A DNA stretch of 57,549 nt from JAGGVT01 sp965369605 (GTDB lineage Bacteria > JAJVIF01 > JAGGVT01). The number at the start of each line of letters is the position of its first letter. Position 1 is the stretch's first letter. The stretch spans positions 1 through 57,549 of the forward strand of contig CBDURE010000003.1 in assembly GCA_965369605.1 (NCBI GenBank). The letters run 5' to 3'. This document shows, one piece after another, positions 48,631 through 57,549 of this stretch. A program made the position numbers and the translations under genes. The notes under the pieces were generated by a model. That model was not told the DNA's origin, did no database searches, and was given only the letters and a program-made list of their open reading frames with translations.

Positions 48631-50979
48631 ATGCTTTTACGATTCATATCTCTGGCATTATTGGTTGCAGTAACCACATTCCCAACCCCTGCTTCAGGGG
48701 GAACCCCCGCTTCAGGAGGTTCATCCGATTCCGGTATTACAATCTCGTTGCCGGGATTAACCGACGCTGTCAGCATTTACAGGGATAGTTACGGAACGCC
48801 ATATATAATCGCAGCGAACGAGCATGACCTTTTTTACGCTCACGGTTACATGCAGGCGGCTGACAGGCTGTTCCAGCTGGATGGCATACGGCGTATTCCG
48901 CAGGGAACAACAGCGGAACTAATCGGTCGAGACCAGCTCAGCATGGATATGTGGTTTCGTAAAATCGGACTAGATAGAACAGCTCGAAAATCACTCGAAA
49001 TTCTTGATCCCAAAACCAGATTTATGCTTGAAACTTTCTCGGATGGCGTAAACGCATACATAGAAAATAATAAAAACTCACTTCCGTTGGAATTCATGCT
49101 GCTAGGATACAAGCCTGAACCGTGGACATCATACGACAGCCTTTCTGTAATGTACCTGATTTCATGGTGGCTTTCAGTCGGACTCTATCAGGAGATGTTC
49201 TACGATGACCTTGTCAACGTTTTTGACGAGGACATAGCATCCGCGCTTTATCCCGGGATACCATCGCGGGATGAAATTGGCAGGCTGGTCGAGGAGAAAC
49301 GAAAACCTGAAAAACCGCGTGAAGTATTCAAGCCGTACAAATGGCGTGTGCCGTACCCAAAGCGGGTACGAGGAACAAACTGCTGGATTCTATCCGGCTC
49401 AAAGACAAAAAACTCACGTCCAATTCTGGCGAATGACCCTCACCTTGAGTTGTTCTCACCTGCAATATGGTATGAAATAGGATTAAGCTGTCCCGAGTGG
49501 AATGTAACAGGAGTCGTGTTTCCCGGACTCCCGTTGCCACAGATAGGAACAAACGGGAATATAGCGTGGGGAGCGGCGAGTTTCCCATCGGATGTTCAAG
49601 ATTTATATTGCGAAAAAGTGAATCCTGACAACAAGCATCAATATGAATACAACGGCGAGTGGCGCGATTATAAAATCACAAAGTCAAAAGTTAAGGTAAA
49701 AGGCGGAAAGGAAATATCGTTTAATATTCTTGAGAGTGTAAACGGACCGGTTGTGCAGGGCAGCACAAAATACAATCTCGCGCTGGCATGGACAGGATAC
49801 GAACCAGCGGATGACCTTCACTCGTTTTACAAGATGGTAAAATCCGAAAACGTGGAACAATTTAAAGAGGCATCACGATCTTTCAGGGCGATACCCCAGC
49901 ATTTCTTCGCGTTTGACCTGAAGGATAACATAATGCATGTACAGCCCGGACGTCAGGTAATACGCGATGGTTTCAACGGTGACATTCCTCAGGATGGCGG
50001 TAGTCCTGAAAGTAAATGGAGCGGATTTATTCAATTTGATGACATGCCTTATGAGAAGAATCCCAAAAGGGGATTCATGAACAACTCAAATAATTTCCCG
50101 CTCATTGACGCTGGAATCGACCTGGGTACAACCTTTCCTTTGCCAATGCGTTTTGAACGTGTGCAGGAACTTCTGGAATCGCGAAATGATTTCACTCCTG
50201 ATGACATGGCTAAAATGCAGACAGACACGCTTAATCCGATGGCGCGTAAAATCCTCCCATTGATGCTTTCCAAAATAGAAGGTCTTGACCTTGGCGATTT
50301 TGAATCTGACGCCAACCTTTTAAGAGAGTGGGATTATGATGAATCGAGCGATTCAATCGCAGCTACGATTTACAACCAGTGGTGGACTGAACTGCCGAAA
50401 CATATTTTTAACCACAAAATGGGGCTGTATGCCTTAAGCTATCGCGATTACATGAATCAATACTCGCTGGCTTTGATAGATATATTTGAAAATGGGGAAT
50501 CATCGGTTCTGTGGGAATGGCTTGAAATCGGCAATGAGGATAACCTTTGTGTTCTGTGCAAACTGGCTTTTGAACTCGCAATCAAGCAACTAACCAAAGA
50601 TCATGAATATGACAGGGCAAACTGGCAATGGGGAAAAGTGCATAAGACACATTTCGCTCATCCATCGAAAGTGGAATTCCTCGTGGATGGCGGCAGCTAC
50701 GGAGTAGGGGGCAGCCATTACACAATTAACGTAACGCACTATTTCCCATCGATGGGATATGAGGCTACATTCGGCGCAAGTTACAGGTTTGTGGCATCGG
50801 TTGATGAGAATAATCGAATAGTGGCAAAGAGCGTACTGCCTCCCGGAAACTGGGCAGCGCCTTTATCTCCGCATTTTAAGGATCAAATCCAGATGTGGGT
50901 AAAAGGTGAGATGAAAGACCTTTGTGTCTATCCTGATGAGATGAGCAAGCTGCCACTAGCGATTGTTCTAAAACCGTGA
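48631..50979 (+). CDS. Penicillin acylase family (Ntn hydrolase) with Thr nucleophile
   Basis: A 782-residue exported N-terminal-nucleophile hydrolase. The signal peptide (MLLRFISLALLVAVTTF) is followed by a short Pro/Ala/Ser/Gly repeat. The alpha part has DSYGTPYIIAANEHDLFYAHGYMQAADRLFQLD. The autocleavage site is RGTNCWILSGSKTKNSRPILANDPHL; family members usually read GSNxW, so Thr249 would be the new N-terminal nucleophile of the beta chain in place of Ser. Further family text: PGLPLPQIGTNGNIAWGAAS. Substrates may be acyl-homoserine lactones, acyl-amino acids or cyclic lipopeptides. AAGGAAAGG lies before the ATG. Confidence 0.9.
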   Translation: MLLRFISLALLVAVTTFPTPASGGTPASGGSSDSGITISLPGLTDAVSIYRDSYGTPYIIAANEHDLFYAHGYMQAADRLFQLDGIRRIPQGTTAELIGRDQLSMDMWFRKIGLDRTARKSLEILDPKTRFMLETFSDGVNAYIENNKNSLPLEFMLLGYKPEPWTSYDSLSVMYLISWWLSVGLYQEMFYDDLVNVFDEDIASALYPGIPSRDEIGRLVEEKRKPEKPREVFKPYKWRVPYPKRVRGTNCWILSGSKTKNSRPILANDPHLELFSPAIWYEIGLSCPEWNVTGVVFPGLPLPQIGTNGNIAWGAASFPSDVQDLYCEKVNPDNKHQYEYNGEWRDYKITKSKVKVKGGKEISFNILESVNGPVVQGSTKYNLALAWTGYEPADDLHSFYKMVKSENVEQFKEASRSFRAIPQHFFAFDLKDNIMHVQPGRQVIRDGFNGDIPQDGGSPESKWSGFIQFDDMPYEKNPKRGFMNNSNNFPLIDAGIDLGTTFPLPMRFERVQELLESRNDFTPDDMAKMQTDTLNPMARKILPLMLSKIEGLDLGDFESDANLLREWDYDESSDSIAATIYNQWWTELPKHIFNHKMGLYALSYRDYMNQYSLALIDIFENGESSVLWEWLEIGNEDNLCVLCKLAFELAIKQLTKDHEYDRANWQWGKVHKTHFAHPSKVEFLVDGGSYGVGGSHYTINVTHYFPSMGYEATFGASYRFVASVDENNRIVAKSVLPPGNWAAPLSPHFKDQIQMWVKGEMKDLCVYPDEMSKLPLAIVLKP

Positions 50980-51030
50980 TTATTAAGACCATTGAAAAAA
51001 AGAATCTATGGGATTACGAAATAGAATTCC

Positions 51031-51294
51031 GTCATTCCCGCGAAAGGGCTTGTTGAAAAAGGTTGATGCAAATAAAATGCCCCCACCCCAGCCCTCCCCG
51101 CGAGCGGGGAGGGAGAATGTTATGTTTCCCTTCGCAAGTGTAGGGAGAATGTTGTCTTTTCCCTTCGCAAGTGTATAGACCGGGTATATCGTTTGAAAAT
51201 GCAAAAATATTTCCCCCCGCTCGCGGGGGGATTAAGGGGGGGGATAAGATATAACAACAACCTTTCCCGACAAGCCCGAAAGCGGGAATGACGG
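51031..51294. repeat. Composite palindromic repeat with MITE-type ends
   Basis: The left end GTCATTCCCGCGAAAGGGCT (51031) continues to TGTTGAAAAAGG, which is the MITE terminal repeat. The right end CCCGAAAGCGGGAATGACGG (51275) is its inverted partner. Inside are two GC-rich palindromes, CCTCCCCGCGAGCGGGGAGG (51093) and CCCCCGCTCGCGGGGGG (51214), and two copies of TTCCCTTCGCAAGTGTA. The element has lost the MITE centre and gained other palindromes. The rest of 50980-51472 holds nothing I can annotate. Confidence 0.78.
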
Positions 51295-51472
51295 TAATTT
51301 GACCAATGAGATGTTCAAACAGAATTCTTAATTATTTATGCTTGACTTGAAAGAGAGAATCCAAAAGAAATCTAAAGGCTAATCCTATATCAGCTAAAGA
51401 ACTATGCAAATGTGAAATTATAGCGTAAAATTAATCTTTGATGCATTGTATAAACAAAAGCGGGACAAATAA

Positions 51473-53338
51473 ATGAAATTCAAAATACAAACATACATCC
51501 TCATTACAATGGTAATCGGTCTTTCGTTGTTGTGTTCATCGGGGAATGTAAACGCGCCAAAGTATGATGTCGCGCAGCTTGACATAGCAACTGCGCGAGA
51601 ACGCATGATTCAGGCTGACCAGAAAATCGTACTTCTTGGAATAGACGGCTTGACATGGCACAAGCTGGATGCCTACCGAGAACGCGGAATGCTGCCGAAT
51701 TTCGACAAAATTATAAAAAAAGGCGCATCAGGCAAACTCGAATCTATCAATCCGATGTTCTCGATATCCTTATGGACCACAGTCGCAACAGGTGTCGATT
51801 TCGATACGCATGGCGTACAGTATTTCTACAAAATTGGAAAAAACGGCGCTATGCTGCCATACACAAGCATCGACAGGAAAGTGAAGGCGTTGTGGAATAT
51901 TATGGATGATTTGGATGAGCCGTCCGGATGGGTCTCCTGGTGGGGGAGCTGGCCAGCTGAACCGGTAAAGGGATTCAACATTTCGAACTACTTCATCGCG
52001 GATTTCGGTTTCAGGGATGTCGAGGAATTAAGCCTTTTCTATCCAGCGGATATTTCAGAGGATCTTCGCGGCTTGAAAGAGAAATACACAGCCGAGTGGG
52101 GTGAAACCAAAGCGGACAGGGTCATTGGAGATTTAAGCAGGATTAACAAGGGTAATCTTGGAAAAGATTACTGGGGCGATTTCAAGTATGGAAGTTTAAA
52201 CTGGGTTTATGAAAACAAGCAAAACGATTTTCTATATAACTTTCTGAGAAACGCTTACCGAAACGATGCTCTTGCTGTGAACTCAGGCCTTCAAATGATG
52301 AATAAATTCGACACTCGCCTGACAGGAATATACTGCAACGGAATTGACGGTGTCAGCCATAAATTCTGGAAGTATGACAACATCGATATCGCCGCTCCCA
52401 AAGAGGCAACGGTAACTCCTGAGGAGAATTTAATGTTCGGTAAAGTGCTTAGCGAGTATTATTCATATCACGATGAACTCCTCGGACAGGTTCTTGATGA
52501 GTTAGATGACAAAACAACTTTGGTAATCGTTTCAGACCACGGGTTCCAGTATGTGCCTAAATCAAATTACATATCTCTCAACCCGCTTCTTCATAATCTT
52601 GGATTCCTATCATTCAAAGACGACGACAAAATCGATCTGGCAACAAGCCTTGTTCATGAAATCACGGTAAAGCCCTGGGATAAAAAGCGGTTTATCAGAA
52701 TCAACAAGCGATCGAACGATTTCAAGGATTTGGATGGCACTCCGCTTGGCGCGGTAAAAGCAGGCAAGGAGGAGGGAGAGGTTCGACAGAACCTGATTGA
52801 CGCTCTGAAGAATCTAAAGCTAAAAGATTCCGGCATGCCGCTTTTCAAAGAGGTTCGCAAACCAACAGCAAAAGAGATAAACGAAAATGATGGACAGGGA
52901 GATATTATCGCGTTATTGAATCGAGCTTTGTTTGAATCAAATTTCAAGGATGAGATAGTCCTTCCCGATGGCTCATCTATATCTCTCGACATGATTGCAA
53001 TTAGAAACTACCACTCAGGCAACCACGACCAGTTCGACAGCGTTATAATCATGGTTGGCCCACTTGCGAAAGAGGGTTACGAAATCAAAAACGCGAGAAT
53101 GTATGACATCGCGCCGACAATTCTGGCAATGCTCGGACTCCCGGTAGCAGATTACATGCTCGACAACGGCAAAGTACTGACAGACCCGTTGAAAAACGAA
53201 TTCATGGAGACCTTTCCAGTGCAGGTAGTTGAAACATACGGTGAATTCACAAACGCATTTTTTGGACTGGATGTATCAACATCATCCGCAGATGAGGAAA
53301 TCCGCCGCACTTTGCAGGGTTTGGGTTATATGCAGTAA
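51473..53338 (+). CDS. Alkaline-phosphatase-superfamily phosphodiesterase-like lipoprotein
   Basis: A 621-residue protein with a lipoprotein-type signal (lipobox SLLC, Cys21). The fold of type I phosphodiesterases/nucleotide pyrophosphatases is indicated by VLLGIDGLTW (metal Asp58), SLWTTVATGV (nucleophile Thr102 or Thr103), YCNGIDGVSHKFW (Asp and His ligands), VIVSDHGF (Asp-His pair) and NYHSGNHDQFDSVIIM (last His). All metal ligands appear to be present. The substrate is unknown; relatives act on nucleotides, phosphodiesters or phosphonates. The ribosome-binding site is weak. Confidence 0.88.
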   Translation: MKFKIQTYILITMVIGLSLLCSSGNVNAPKYDVAQLDIATARERMIQADQKIVLLGIDGLTWHKLDAYRERGMLPNFDKIIKKGASGKLESINPMFSISLWTTVATGVDFDTHGVQYFYKIGKNGAMLPYTSIDRKVKALWNIMDDLDEPSGWVSWWGSWPAEPVKGFNISNYFIADFGFRDVEELSLFYPADISEDLRGLKEKYTAEWGETKADRVIGDLSRINKGNLGKDYWGDFKYGSLNWVYENKQNDFLYNFLRNAYRNDALAVNSGLQMMNKFDTRLTGIYCNGIDGVSHKFWKYDNIDIAAPKEATVTPEENLMFGKVLSEYYSYHDELLGQVLDELDDKTTLVIVSDHGFQYVPKSNYISLNPLLHNLGFLSFKDDDKIDLATSLVHEITVKPWDKKRFIRINKRSNDFKDLDGTPLGAVKAGKEEGEVRQNLIDALKNLKLKDSGMPLFKEVRKPTAKEINENDGQGDIIALLNRALFESNFKDEIVLPDGSSISLDMIAIRNYHSGNHDQFDSVIIMVGPLAKEGYEIKNARMYDIAPTILAMLGLPVADYMLDNGKVLTDPLKNEFMETFPVQVVETYGEFTNAFFGLDVSTSSADEEIRRTLQGLGYMQ

Positions 53339-53351
53339 ACGAAAAGAAGGA

Positions 53352-53396
53352 AAGTTAGCAGGTTAGCAAGTTAGTAAGTTAGTAAGTTAGCAGGTT
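53352..53396. repeat. AAGTTAGT/CAGGTTAG simple repeat
   Basis: Six units of 8-9 bases (AAGTTAGC, AGGTTAGC, AAGTTAGT, AAGTTAGT, AAGTTAGC, AGGTT) follow the stop codon of the phosphodiesterase gene. They are the reverse-complement type of the repeat in the 23S-5S spacer. Confidence 0.7.
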
Positions 53397-53474
53397 GTAG
53401 TGAACCCCCGTTCTACTGATGAACCATTATGTGTAATTGCACTGCTTGGACGTTGTCTTAGAACCCCATTATAT

Positions 53475-53672
53475 GTAAGAACGTTTGCCATTCGTAAGAA
53501 AGTTTGTCATTCGTAAGAAAGTTTGTCATTCGTAAGAACGTTTGCCATTTGTAAGAAAGTTTGTCATTCTGAGCGAAGCGAAGAATCTATAAGTTGCTGT
53601 GTTGATGATTAAACCCGACATAATTAATCCACGCTGTCCAGAAGAGATTCTTCGCTTCGCTCAGAATGACAG
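53475..53672. repeat. Five 19-base tandem units abutting a TCTGAGCGAAGCG palindrome
   Basis: Five head-to-tail units of GTAAGAAAGTTTGTCATTC (two read GTAAGAACGTTTGCCATT) occupy 53475-53569. The last unit runs into the left arm TGTCATTCTGAGCGAAGCGA (53562), whose inverted partner is TCGCTTCGCTCAGAATGACA (53653-53672). The arms are separated by about 57 bases. Each tandem unit ends in the arm's first bases (TCATTC), as in the array at 47606-47847. The rest of 53339-53831 holds no gene. Confidence 0.88.
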
Positions 53673-53831
53673 AAAAAAACGAGTTCTGAGACAGCTTCAT
53701 TACCGCACCACGGAGTGTTGCATTAAACAAACTTAATGATATTATTACAAATAGCTAACTTATTTATGAACATTGCGCTACAATCTGTTGTTATAAGAGT
53801 AGTGGATTTAATCTGTTTTATAGAGCATAAA

Positions 53832-55310
53832 ATGAACATTCTTCTAATATACCCTAAATTCCCCGACACATTCTGGAGCTTTAAGCACGCACTAAAATTC
53901 ATCCACAAGCGAGCGACACTGCCCCCCCTTGGTCTGATTACCGTCGCCGCAATGCTTCCCGAAAAGTGGAATAAAAAACTGGTTGATCTAAATATAGAAA
54001 AATTGACTGATAAGGAACTTGAATGGGCTGACTGTGTTTTCATCAGCGGAATGATTGTCCAGAAGGAATCCGCGTTGATAATTATTGAAACCTGCAAGGA
54101 GCGAGATATTACTGTTGTTGCTGGTGGCTCTCTTTTCACAATCGAACCTGATTGTTTCGATATGGTCGATCACCTGATACTAAACGAAGCGGAAATAACA
54201 CTGCCAAAATTCCTTGAGGATTTCAAAAACGGAAAGGCAAAACGAATATACACCAGCACTGAATTTCCCGACATTAAAAATACGCCTGCTCCAATGTGGG
54301 AACTTCTGAATCTAAAACGATACGCATCCATGAGCATCCAGTACTCACGCGGATGCCCGTTCCATTGTGACTTCTGCAACGTTACATCGCTGTTCGGGCA
54401 TAAAGTGCGGATTAAAACCGCTGAGCAAATAATCAACGAACTTGACTCTCTTCACAAACTTGGCTGGCGTGATGGCGTTTTCTTTGTGGATGACAATTTA
54501 ATCGGAAACCGTAAACGCCTGAAAGAGGAACTTCTGCCAGCTTTGATAGAGTGGCAGAAAAACAAAAAGGGAATTCCTTTTAACACTGAAGTTTCAATTA
54601 ATCTGGCTGACGATGAAGAGATGATGCAGTTAATGGTCGATGCAGGTTTCGACACCGTGTTTGTCGGAGTCGAAACTCCTGATGAGGAAAGTTTGATTGA
54701 GTGCAGCAAGAAGCAGAACAAGAATCGCGACATGGTTCAGGATATCAAGCGAATGCAGCGTTTTGGACTTCAGGTGCAGGGCGGATTCATTGTAGGATTC
54801 GACAATGAAAACGAATCTATTTTCCAGCGCCAGATCGATTTTATCCAGAAAAGCGGCATTGTAACAGCGATGGTCGGACTCCTTCAGGCTCCTCCCGGCA
54901 CGAAGCTGTATGAAAGATTGAAAAGGGAGGATCGTATAATAGGTAAAATGACCGGTGATAATGTCGATGGCACCACAAATATAATCCCAACCATGAATAT
55001 TGAAACACTCCGAGAGGGATATAAAAATATACTCAGAGGCATCTATGCGCCAAAGCCATACTACAAAAGGGTTAAAACGTTTCTTCGTGAATACAAAGCT
55101 CCGAAAATAAAAACTAGAATCAGCGCTAACGGCATAATGGCAATGCTCAAATCAATCGTCCTGTTGGGAGTAATCGGCAGGGAGCGAAAACACTTTTGGA
55201 AACTTGTTTTCTGGACATTGGCAAAACGTCCACAACTGTTTCCACTCGCGGTGACGCTATCAATCTATGGCCACCACTTCAGAAAAATCTGCGACTTGCA
55301 TGTAGTTTAA
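53832..55310 (+). CDS. B12-binding radical SAM protein with DUF4070 domain
   Basis: A 492-residue protein. Residues about 1-140 form the cobalamin-binding Rossmann-like domain (MNILLIYPKFPDTFWSF; LPPLGLITVAAMLPEKW). The radical SAM core starts at YSRGCPFHCDFCNV (CxxxCxxC) and includes FFVDDNLIGNRKRL and AGFDTVFVGVETPDEESL. The C-terminal 150 residues match the DUF4070 type found with HpnP/HpnR-like methylases and relatives. It probably methylates or rearranges an unreactive carbon in a lipid or cofactor. I chose the ATG at 53832; upstream ATG/TTG codons give an unrelated hydrophobic leader. Confidence 0.88.
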   Translation: MNILLIYPKFPDTFWSFKHALKFIHKRATLPPLGLITVAAMLPEKWNKKLVDLNIEKLTDKELEWADCVFISGMIVQKESALIIIETCKERDITVVAGGSLFTIEPDCFDMVDHLILNEAEITLPKFLEDFKNGKAKRIYTSTEFPDIKNTPAPMWELLNLKRYASMSIQYSRGCPFHCDFCNVTSLFGHKVRIKTAEQIINELDSLHKLGWRDGVFFVDDNLIGNRKRLKEELLPALIEWQKNKKGIPFNTEVSINLADDEEMMQLMVDAGFDTVFVGVETPDEESLIECSKKQNKNRDMVQDIKRMQRFGLQVQGGFIVGFDNENESIFQRQIDFIQKSGIVTAMVGLLQAPPGTKLYERLKREDRIIGKMTGDNVDGTTNIIPTMNIETLREGYKNILRGIYAPKPYYKRVKTFLREYKAPKIKTRISANGIMAMLKSIVLLGVIGRERKHFWKLVFWTLAKRPQLFPLAVTLSIYGHHFRKICDLHVV

Positions 55311-55492
55311 TTTTAAAAATAAACCTGGGAGCGCCGGTTTATAGGGCTTGTTGAAAAACCTCACTTTGCCGTAACCCTACATGCACTTATTAGAAAATGT
55401 GAATCCAGCCAAATAACCATCGTGGGCATGCCGGGGCTTCCGCATATTCAGCCACTTAATTTTAAAAATAAACCTGGGAGCGCCGGTTTATA
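55308..55492. mobile_element. Half copy of the MITE-like element between direct repeats
   Basis: Positions 55344-55457 match one complete arm of the MITE (GGGCTTGTTGAAAAA, GTAACCC, AGAAAATGTGAATCC, CATCGTGGGCATGCCGGGGC, GCATATTCAGCCACTT) and stop at the centre of the element. The half copy is bracketed by direct repeats of about 33 bases (TTTTAAAAATAAACCTGGGA... type, starting near 55309 and 55459), which themselves contain the start of another palindrome. The second MITE arm is missing. Confidence 0.8.
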
Positions 55493-55569
55493 ACCGGCGC
55501 ATTAGCGTGATTGCGCTAAAATGAAGAGGGTGAACAACTTAACGCGCCGGTTGTAAACCAGCGCTCCCA
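55475..55569. repeat. Inverted repeat TGGGAGCGCCGGTTTATAAC
   Basis: TGGGAGCGCCGGTTTATAAC plus CGGCGC (55475-55500) is the inverted partner of GCGCCGGTTGTAAACCAGCG plus CTCCCA (55544-55569), with two mismatches. The arms enclose a 43-base spacer. It is a dispersed palindromic repeat type, distinct from the MITE. It is followed by a TATAAT (55626-55631) that may start the proS transcript. Confidence 0.82.
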
Positions 55570-55697
55570 TGCAGATTGTTCCATATATCCATAAATTACA
55601 TTTCCGTTATTCATACTCCGATTGTTATAATAGTTTCTTTTAAAAAGGACTTGATTTCGGATTGATTTCCGCTATCAAACTAAACAACGTGGAGTAG

Positions 55698-57446
55698 ATG
55701 ATGAAACTGAGCCATTTCCTGATGCCAACCTTGAAAGAGGTGCCCTCCGAGGCTGATACTCGAGCGCACAGCTTGATGCTTCGAGCCGGATTGATTAGAC
55801 GTCTAACCGCCGGAGTGCATTCCTTCCTCCCGCTTGGATGGCGTGTGATGAAGAAAATCGATCAGATAATACGCGAGGAGCAAAATCGTTTCGAATGCCA
55901 GGAAATAAACATGCCGGTTTTAAGTCCGCGTGAATTATGGGAGGAATGTAATCGATGGACTGATTTCGGCGATGTCCTTTTTCGCCTTAAAGACCGCAGG
56001 GGACGTGACCTTTGCCTTGGACCTACGCATGAAGAGGTAATCACAGACCTTGCGCGTTCTTTCATTTCAAGTTATCGGGAATTGCCTCAAACATGGTATC
56101 AGATTCAAACCAAATTCCGCGATGAGGCCCGCCCGCGCGCCGGTGTGATTCGCGGACGTCAGTTCACCATGATGGATGCCTATTCATTCGATTTCTCACA
56201 GGAAGGCCTGGATAAATCGTATGACAACCAGCGAATTATCTACGAAAGAATCTATCACCGTTGTGGGCTGGAATATTCGATTGTTGGTGCATCATCCGGA
56301 TTAATGGGCGGAACGGGAAGCCAGGAATTCATGCAGCTGACTCCCGATGGCGAGGACACAGTCATTACCTGCAAAAAATGCGGATACGCTGCCAACAGCG
56401 AAGTCGCGAAAAGCAGGTTGAATCAGGTAAGTGAGGTTGTGGATAATCCTCCGGAGCCTGAGGACGTTCACACGCCTGATAAAAAAACAATCGATGCTGT
56501 TTCTGAATTCATCGGTGTTAACCAAAAGGATCTGATGAAATCAGTTCTTGTGATTGCGAATGACAAACCTGTACTCGCGTTGATTCGTGGCGATCTTGAA
56601 GTCAATGAAAATAAACTGATGATAGCAATCGGTTGTGAATACAGAGCGATGGAACCTCACGAAATAGTTGAAATGGCAGGCGCTGATGCGGGATTCATCG
56701 GTCCAATCGGATGGAAAACAAAACCCTGGATTATTGTTGATGAATCGATTGTGGAAGGCGCATCTTATGTTTCCGGCGCGAATAAAAACGATTATCACAT
56801 TAAGAACATTGTGCCTGGCCGCGATTTCTCCATGAAGACAGTGAAAGATATTCGTGTAGTTAACGATGGCGAGGGGTGTCCGAACTGCGACTCAAATATA
56901 AAAATCAGTCGCGCGGTGGAACTTGGGCACATATTCAAACTGGGAACGAAATACTCAAAGGCGATGAATGCAAAATATACTGACTCTAATGGCGTCGATA
57001 ATCCCCTGATAATGGGCTGTTACGGAATCGGGCTTGAACGAATCATGTCAGGAACTGTGGATACTCACGCGGATGATTTTGGAATAATCTGGCCTGCTAC
57101 AATCGCGCCGTTTGACTTTATAATCATCTCACTTATGCAGGCTGAATCATCAATCATGGAAACCGCGAAGGATATCTATGAAAAACTGCAGGAACTTGGC
57201 AAGGATGTTTTGTGGGATAATCGCGAATATAATCCCGGTGTCAAATTCAAGGATGCTGATTTAATCGGCATTCCAATTCATCTTATAATAGGAAAGAGTT
57301 TTTTGAAGGATGGATTGGTTGAGATTAAAATTCGTAAAACCGGCGAGAGAAGGAAAATCAAGCCTGAGGTCGCGATAGAGGAAATGATTAAGATTCATCA
57401 CGAGCTGATTAACGAGTTGAATGATAGTGCGGAACAGGTGAAATAA
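55698..57446 (+). CDS. proS: Prolyl-tRNA synthetase
   Basis: A 582-residue class II synthetase of the bacterial type. Motif 1 region: MPVLSPRELWEECNRWTDFGD. Motif 2: FRDEARPRAGVIRGRQFTMMDAYSFD, preceded by LGPTHEEV. Motif 3: MGCYGIGLERIMSG. An editing (INS/YbaK-like) domain lies between motifs 2 and 3 (about 230-390; LMKSVLVIANDKPVLALIRGDLEVNE). The anticodon-binding domain covers about 480-575. The length is the usual 570-580. The ATG at 55698 or 55701 follows GTGGAG. It is complete within the window. Confidence 0.97.
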   Translation: MMKLSHFLMPTLKEVPSEADTRAHSLMLRAGLIRRLTAGVHSFLPLGWRVMKKIDQIIREEQNRFECQEINMPVLSPRELWEECNRWTDFGDVLFRLKDRRGRDLCLGPTHEEVITDLARSFISSYRELPQTWYQIQTKFRDEARPRAGVIRGRQFTMMDAYSFDFSQEGLDKSYDNQRIIYERIYHRCGLEYSIVGASSGLMGGTGSQEFMQLTPDGEDTVITCKKCGYAANSEVAKSRLNQVSEVVDNPPEPEDVHTPDKKTIDAVSEFIGVNQKDLMKSVLVIANDKPVLALIRGDLEVNENKLMIAIGCEYRAMEPHEIVEMAGADAGFIGPIGWKTKPWIIVDESIVEGASYVSGANKNDYHIKNIVPGRDFSMKTVKDIRVVNDGEGCPNCDSNIKISRAVELGHIFKLGTKYSKAMNAKYTDSNGVDNPLIMGCYGIGLERIMSGTVDTHADDFGIIWPATIAPFDFIIISLMQAESSIMETAKDIYEKLQELGKDVLWDNREYNPGVKFKDADLIGIPIHLIIGKSFLKDGLVEIKIRKTGERRKIKPEVAIEEMIKIHHELINELNDSAEQVK

Positions 57447-57507
57447 ACACTCACGGATTGTTGTGTCGGATTTATTAATGTAGGGGTGGGTTTTAAATGT
57501 ACGGTTT

Positions 57508-57548
57508 CAGGACATACGCTACACCGTGTGTCAGGACATACGCTACAC
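57508..57548. repeat. Direct repeat TCAGGACATACGCTACAC at the right edge
   Basis: The 18-base TCAGGACATACGCTACAC occurs at 57508-57525 and again at 57531-57548, five bases apart, and runs into the window edge. It may be the start of a longer tandem array or of an insertion-sequence end. Confidence 0.7.
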
Positions 57549-57549
57549 T

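Noticed and set aside
53475..53569. Possible CRISPR-like repeat array
   Set aside because: The 19-base units touch each other without spacers.

Overview
The window comes from a bacterium with an outer-membrane style lipoprotein inventory and moderate, slightly AT-rich composition. It reads as a chromosomal fragment of a poorly characterised, probably anaerobic lineage. The evidence for anaerobic life is a hybrid-cluster protein with the short anaerobe-type cysteine spacing, an HcpR-like regulator, a tyrosine phenol-lyase-like enzyme and a B12/radical-SAM enzyme. No marker in the window lets me name a phylum with confidence, and rRNA placement of positions 1-653 would settle it.

Layout. Positions 1-938 hold the 3' end of a 23S rRNA gene and a 5S rRNA gene. 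At 1029-2383 is a small decaying accessory patch: a small membrane protein, a partial 5S copy, an orphan HicB-like antitoxin, a frameshifted MntA-like nucleotidyltransferase with a HepT stub, and a DUF2283 protein. From 2473 to 11523 are three large related lipoproteins with PKD-like domains. One is broken by an in-frame TGA, and two are recent paralogues with matching promoters and leaders. Positions 11768-23501 are a housekeeping run: plsX-fabH-fabD-fabG-fabF without acpP or an enoyl reductase, an acyl-CoA dehydrogenase, a polyprenyl synthase, gmk, rpoZ, coaBC and a doubled parvulin isomerase. At 23576-25321 an ATPase/TOPRIM pair looks like a candidate defence module.

Positions 25468-31883 hold a NeuB-family sialic-acid-type synthase, a subtilase lipoprotein behind a long structured leader, a TPR lipoprotein, tRNA-Arg and an exported WD40 propeller. 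At 32762-35233 hcp and a divergent Crp/Fnr regulator share a perfect TTGAC-N4-GTCAA palindrome. Then come a type IV pilin-like protein, a CheC-like/pseudo-receiver fusion, acpS, a Wzz-like protein, and a minus-strand operon of two SurA-like chaperones with a glycosyltransferase. The minus-strand tyrosine phenol-lyase, lipoprotein, tldE and tldD genes follow. The right end carries a penicillin-acylase-family enzyme with a Thr nucleophile, an alkaline-phosphatase-superfamily lipoprotein, a B12/radical-SAM DUF4070 protein and proS.

The non-coding space is rich in palindromic dispersed repeats. There is a MITE-like element of about 210-240 bp (two full copies and one half copy), and there are REP-like palindromes whose tips have been amplified into short tandem arrays. 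The repeat architecture, the Hcp/HcpR operator, the ATPase/TOPRIM pair, the subtilase leader RNA and the modular lipoprotein family are the items most worth following.
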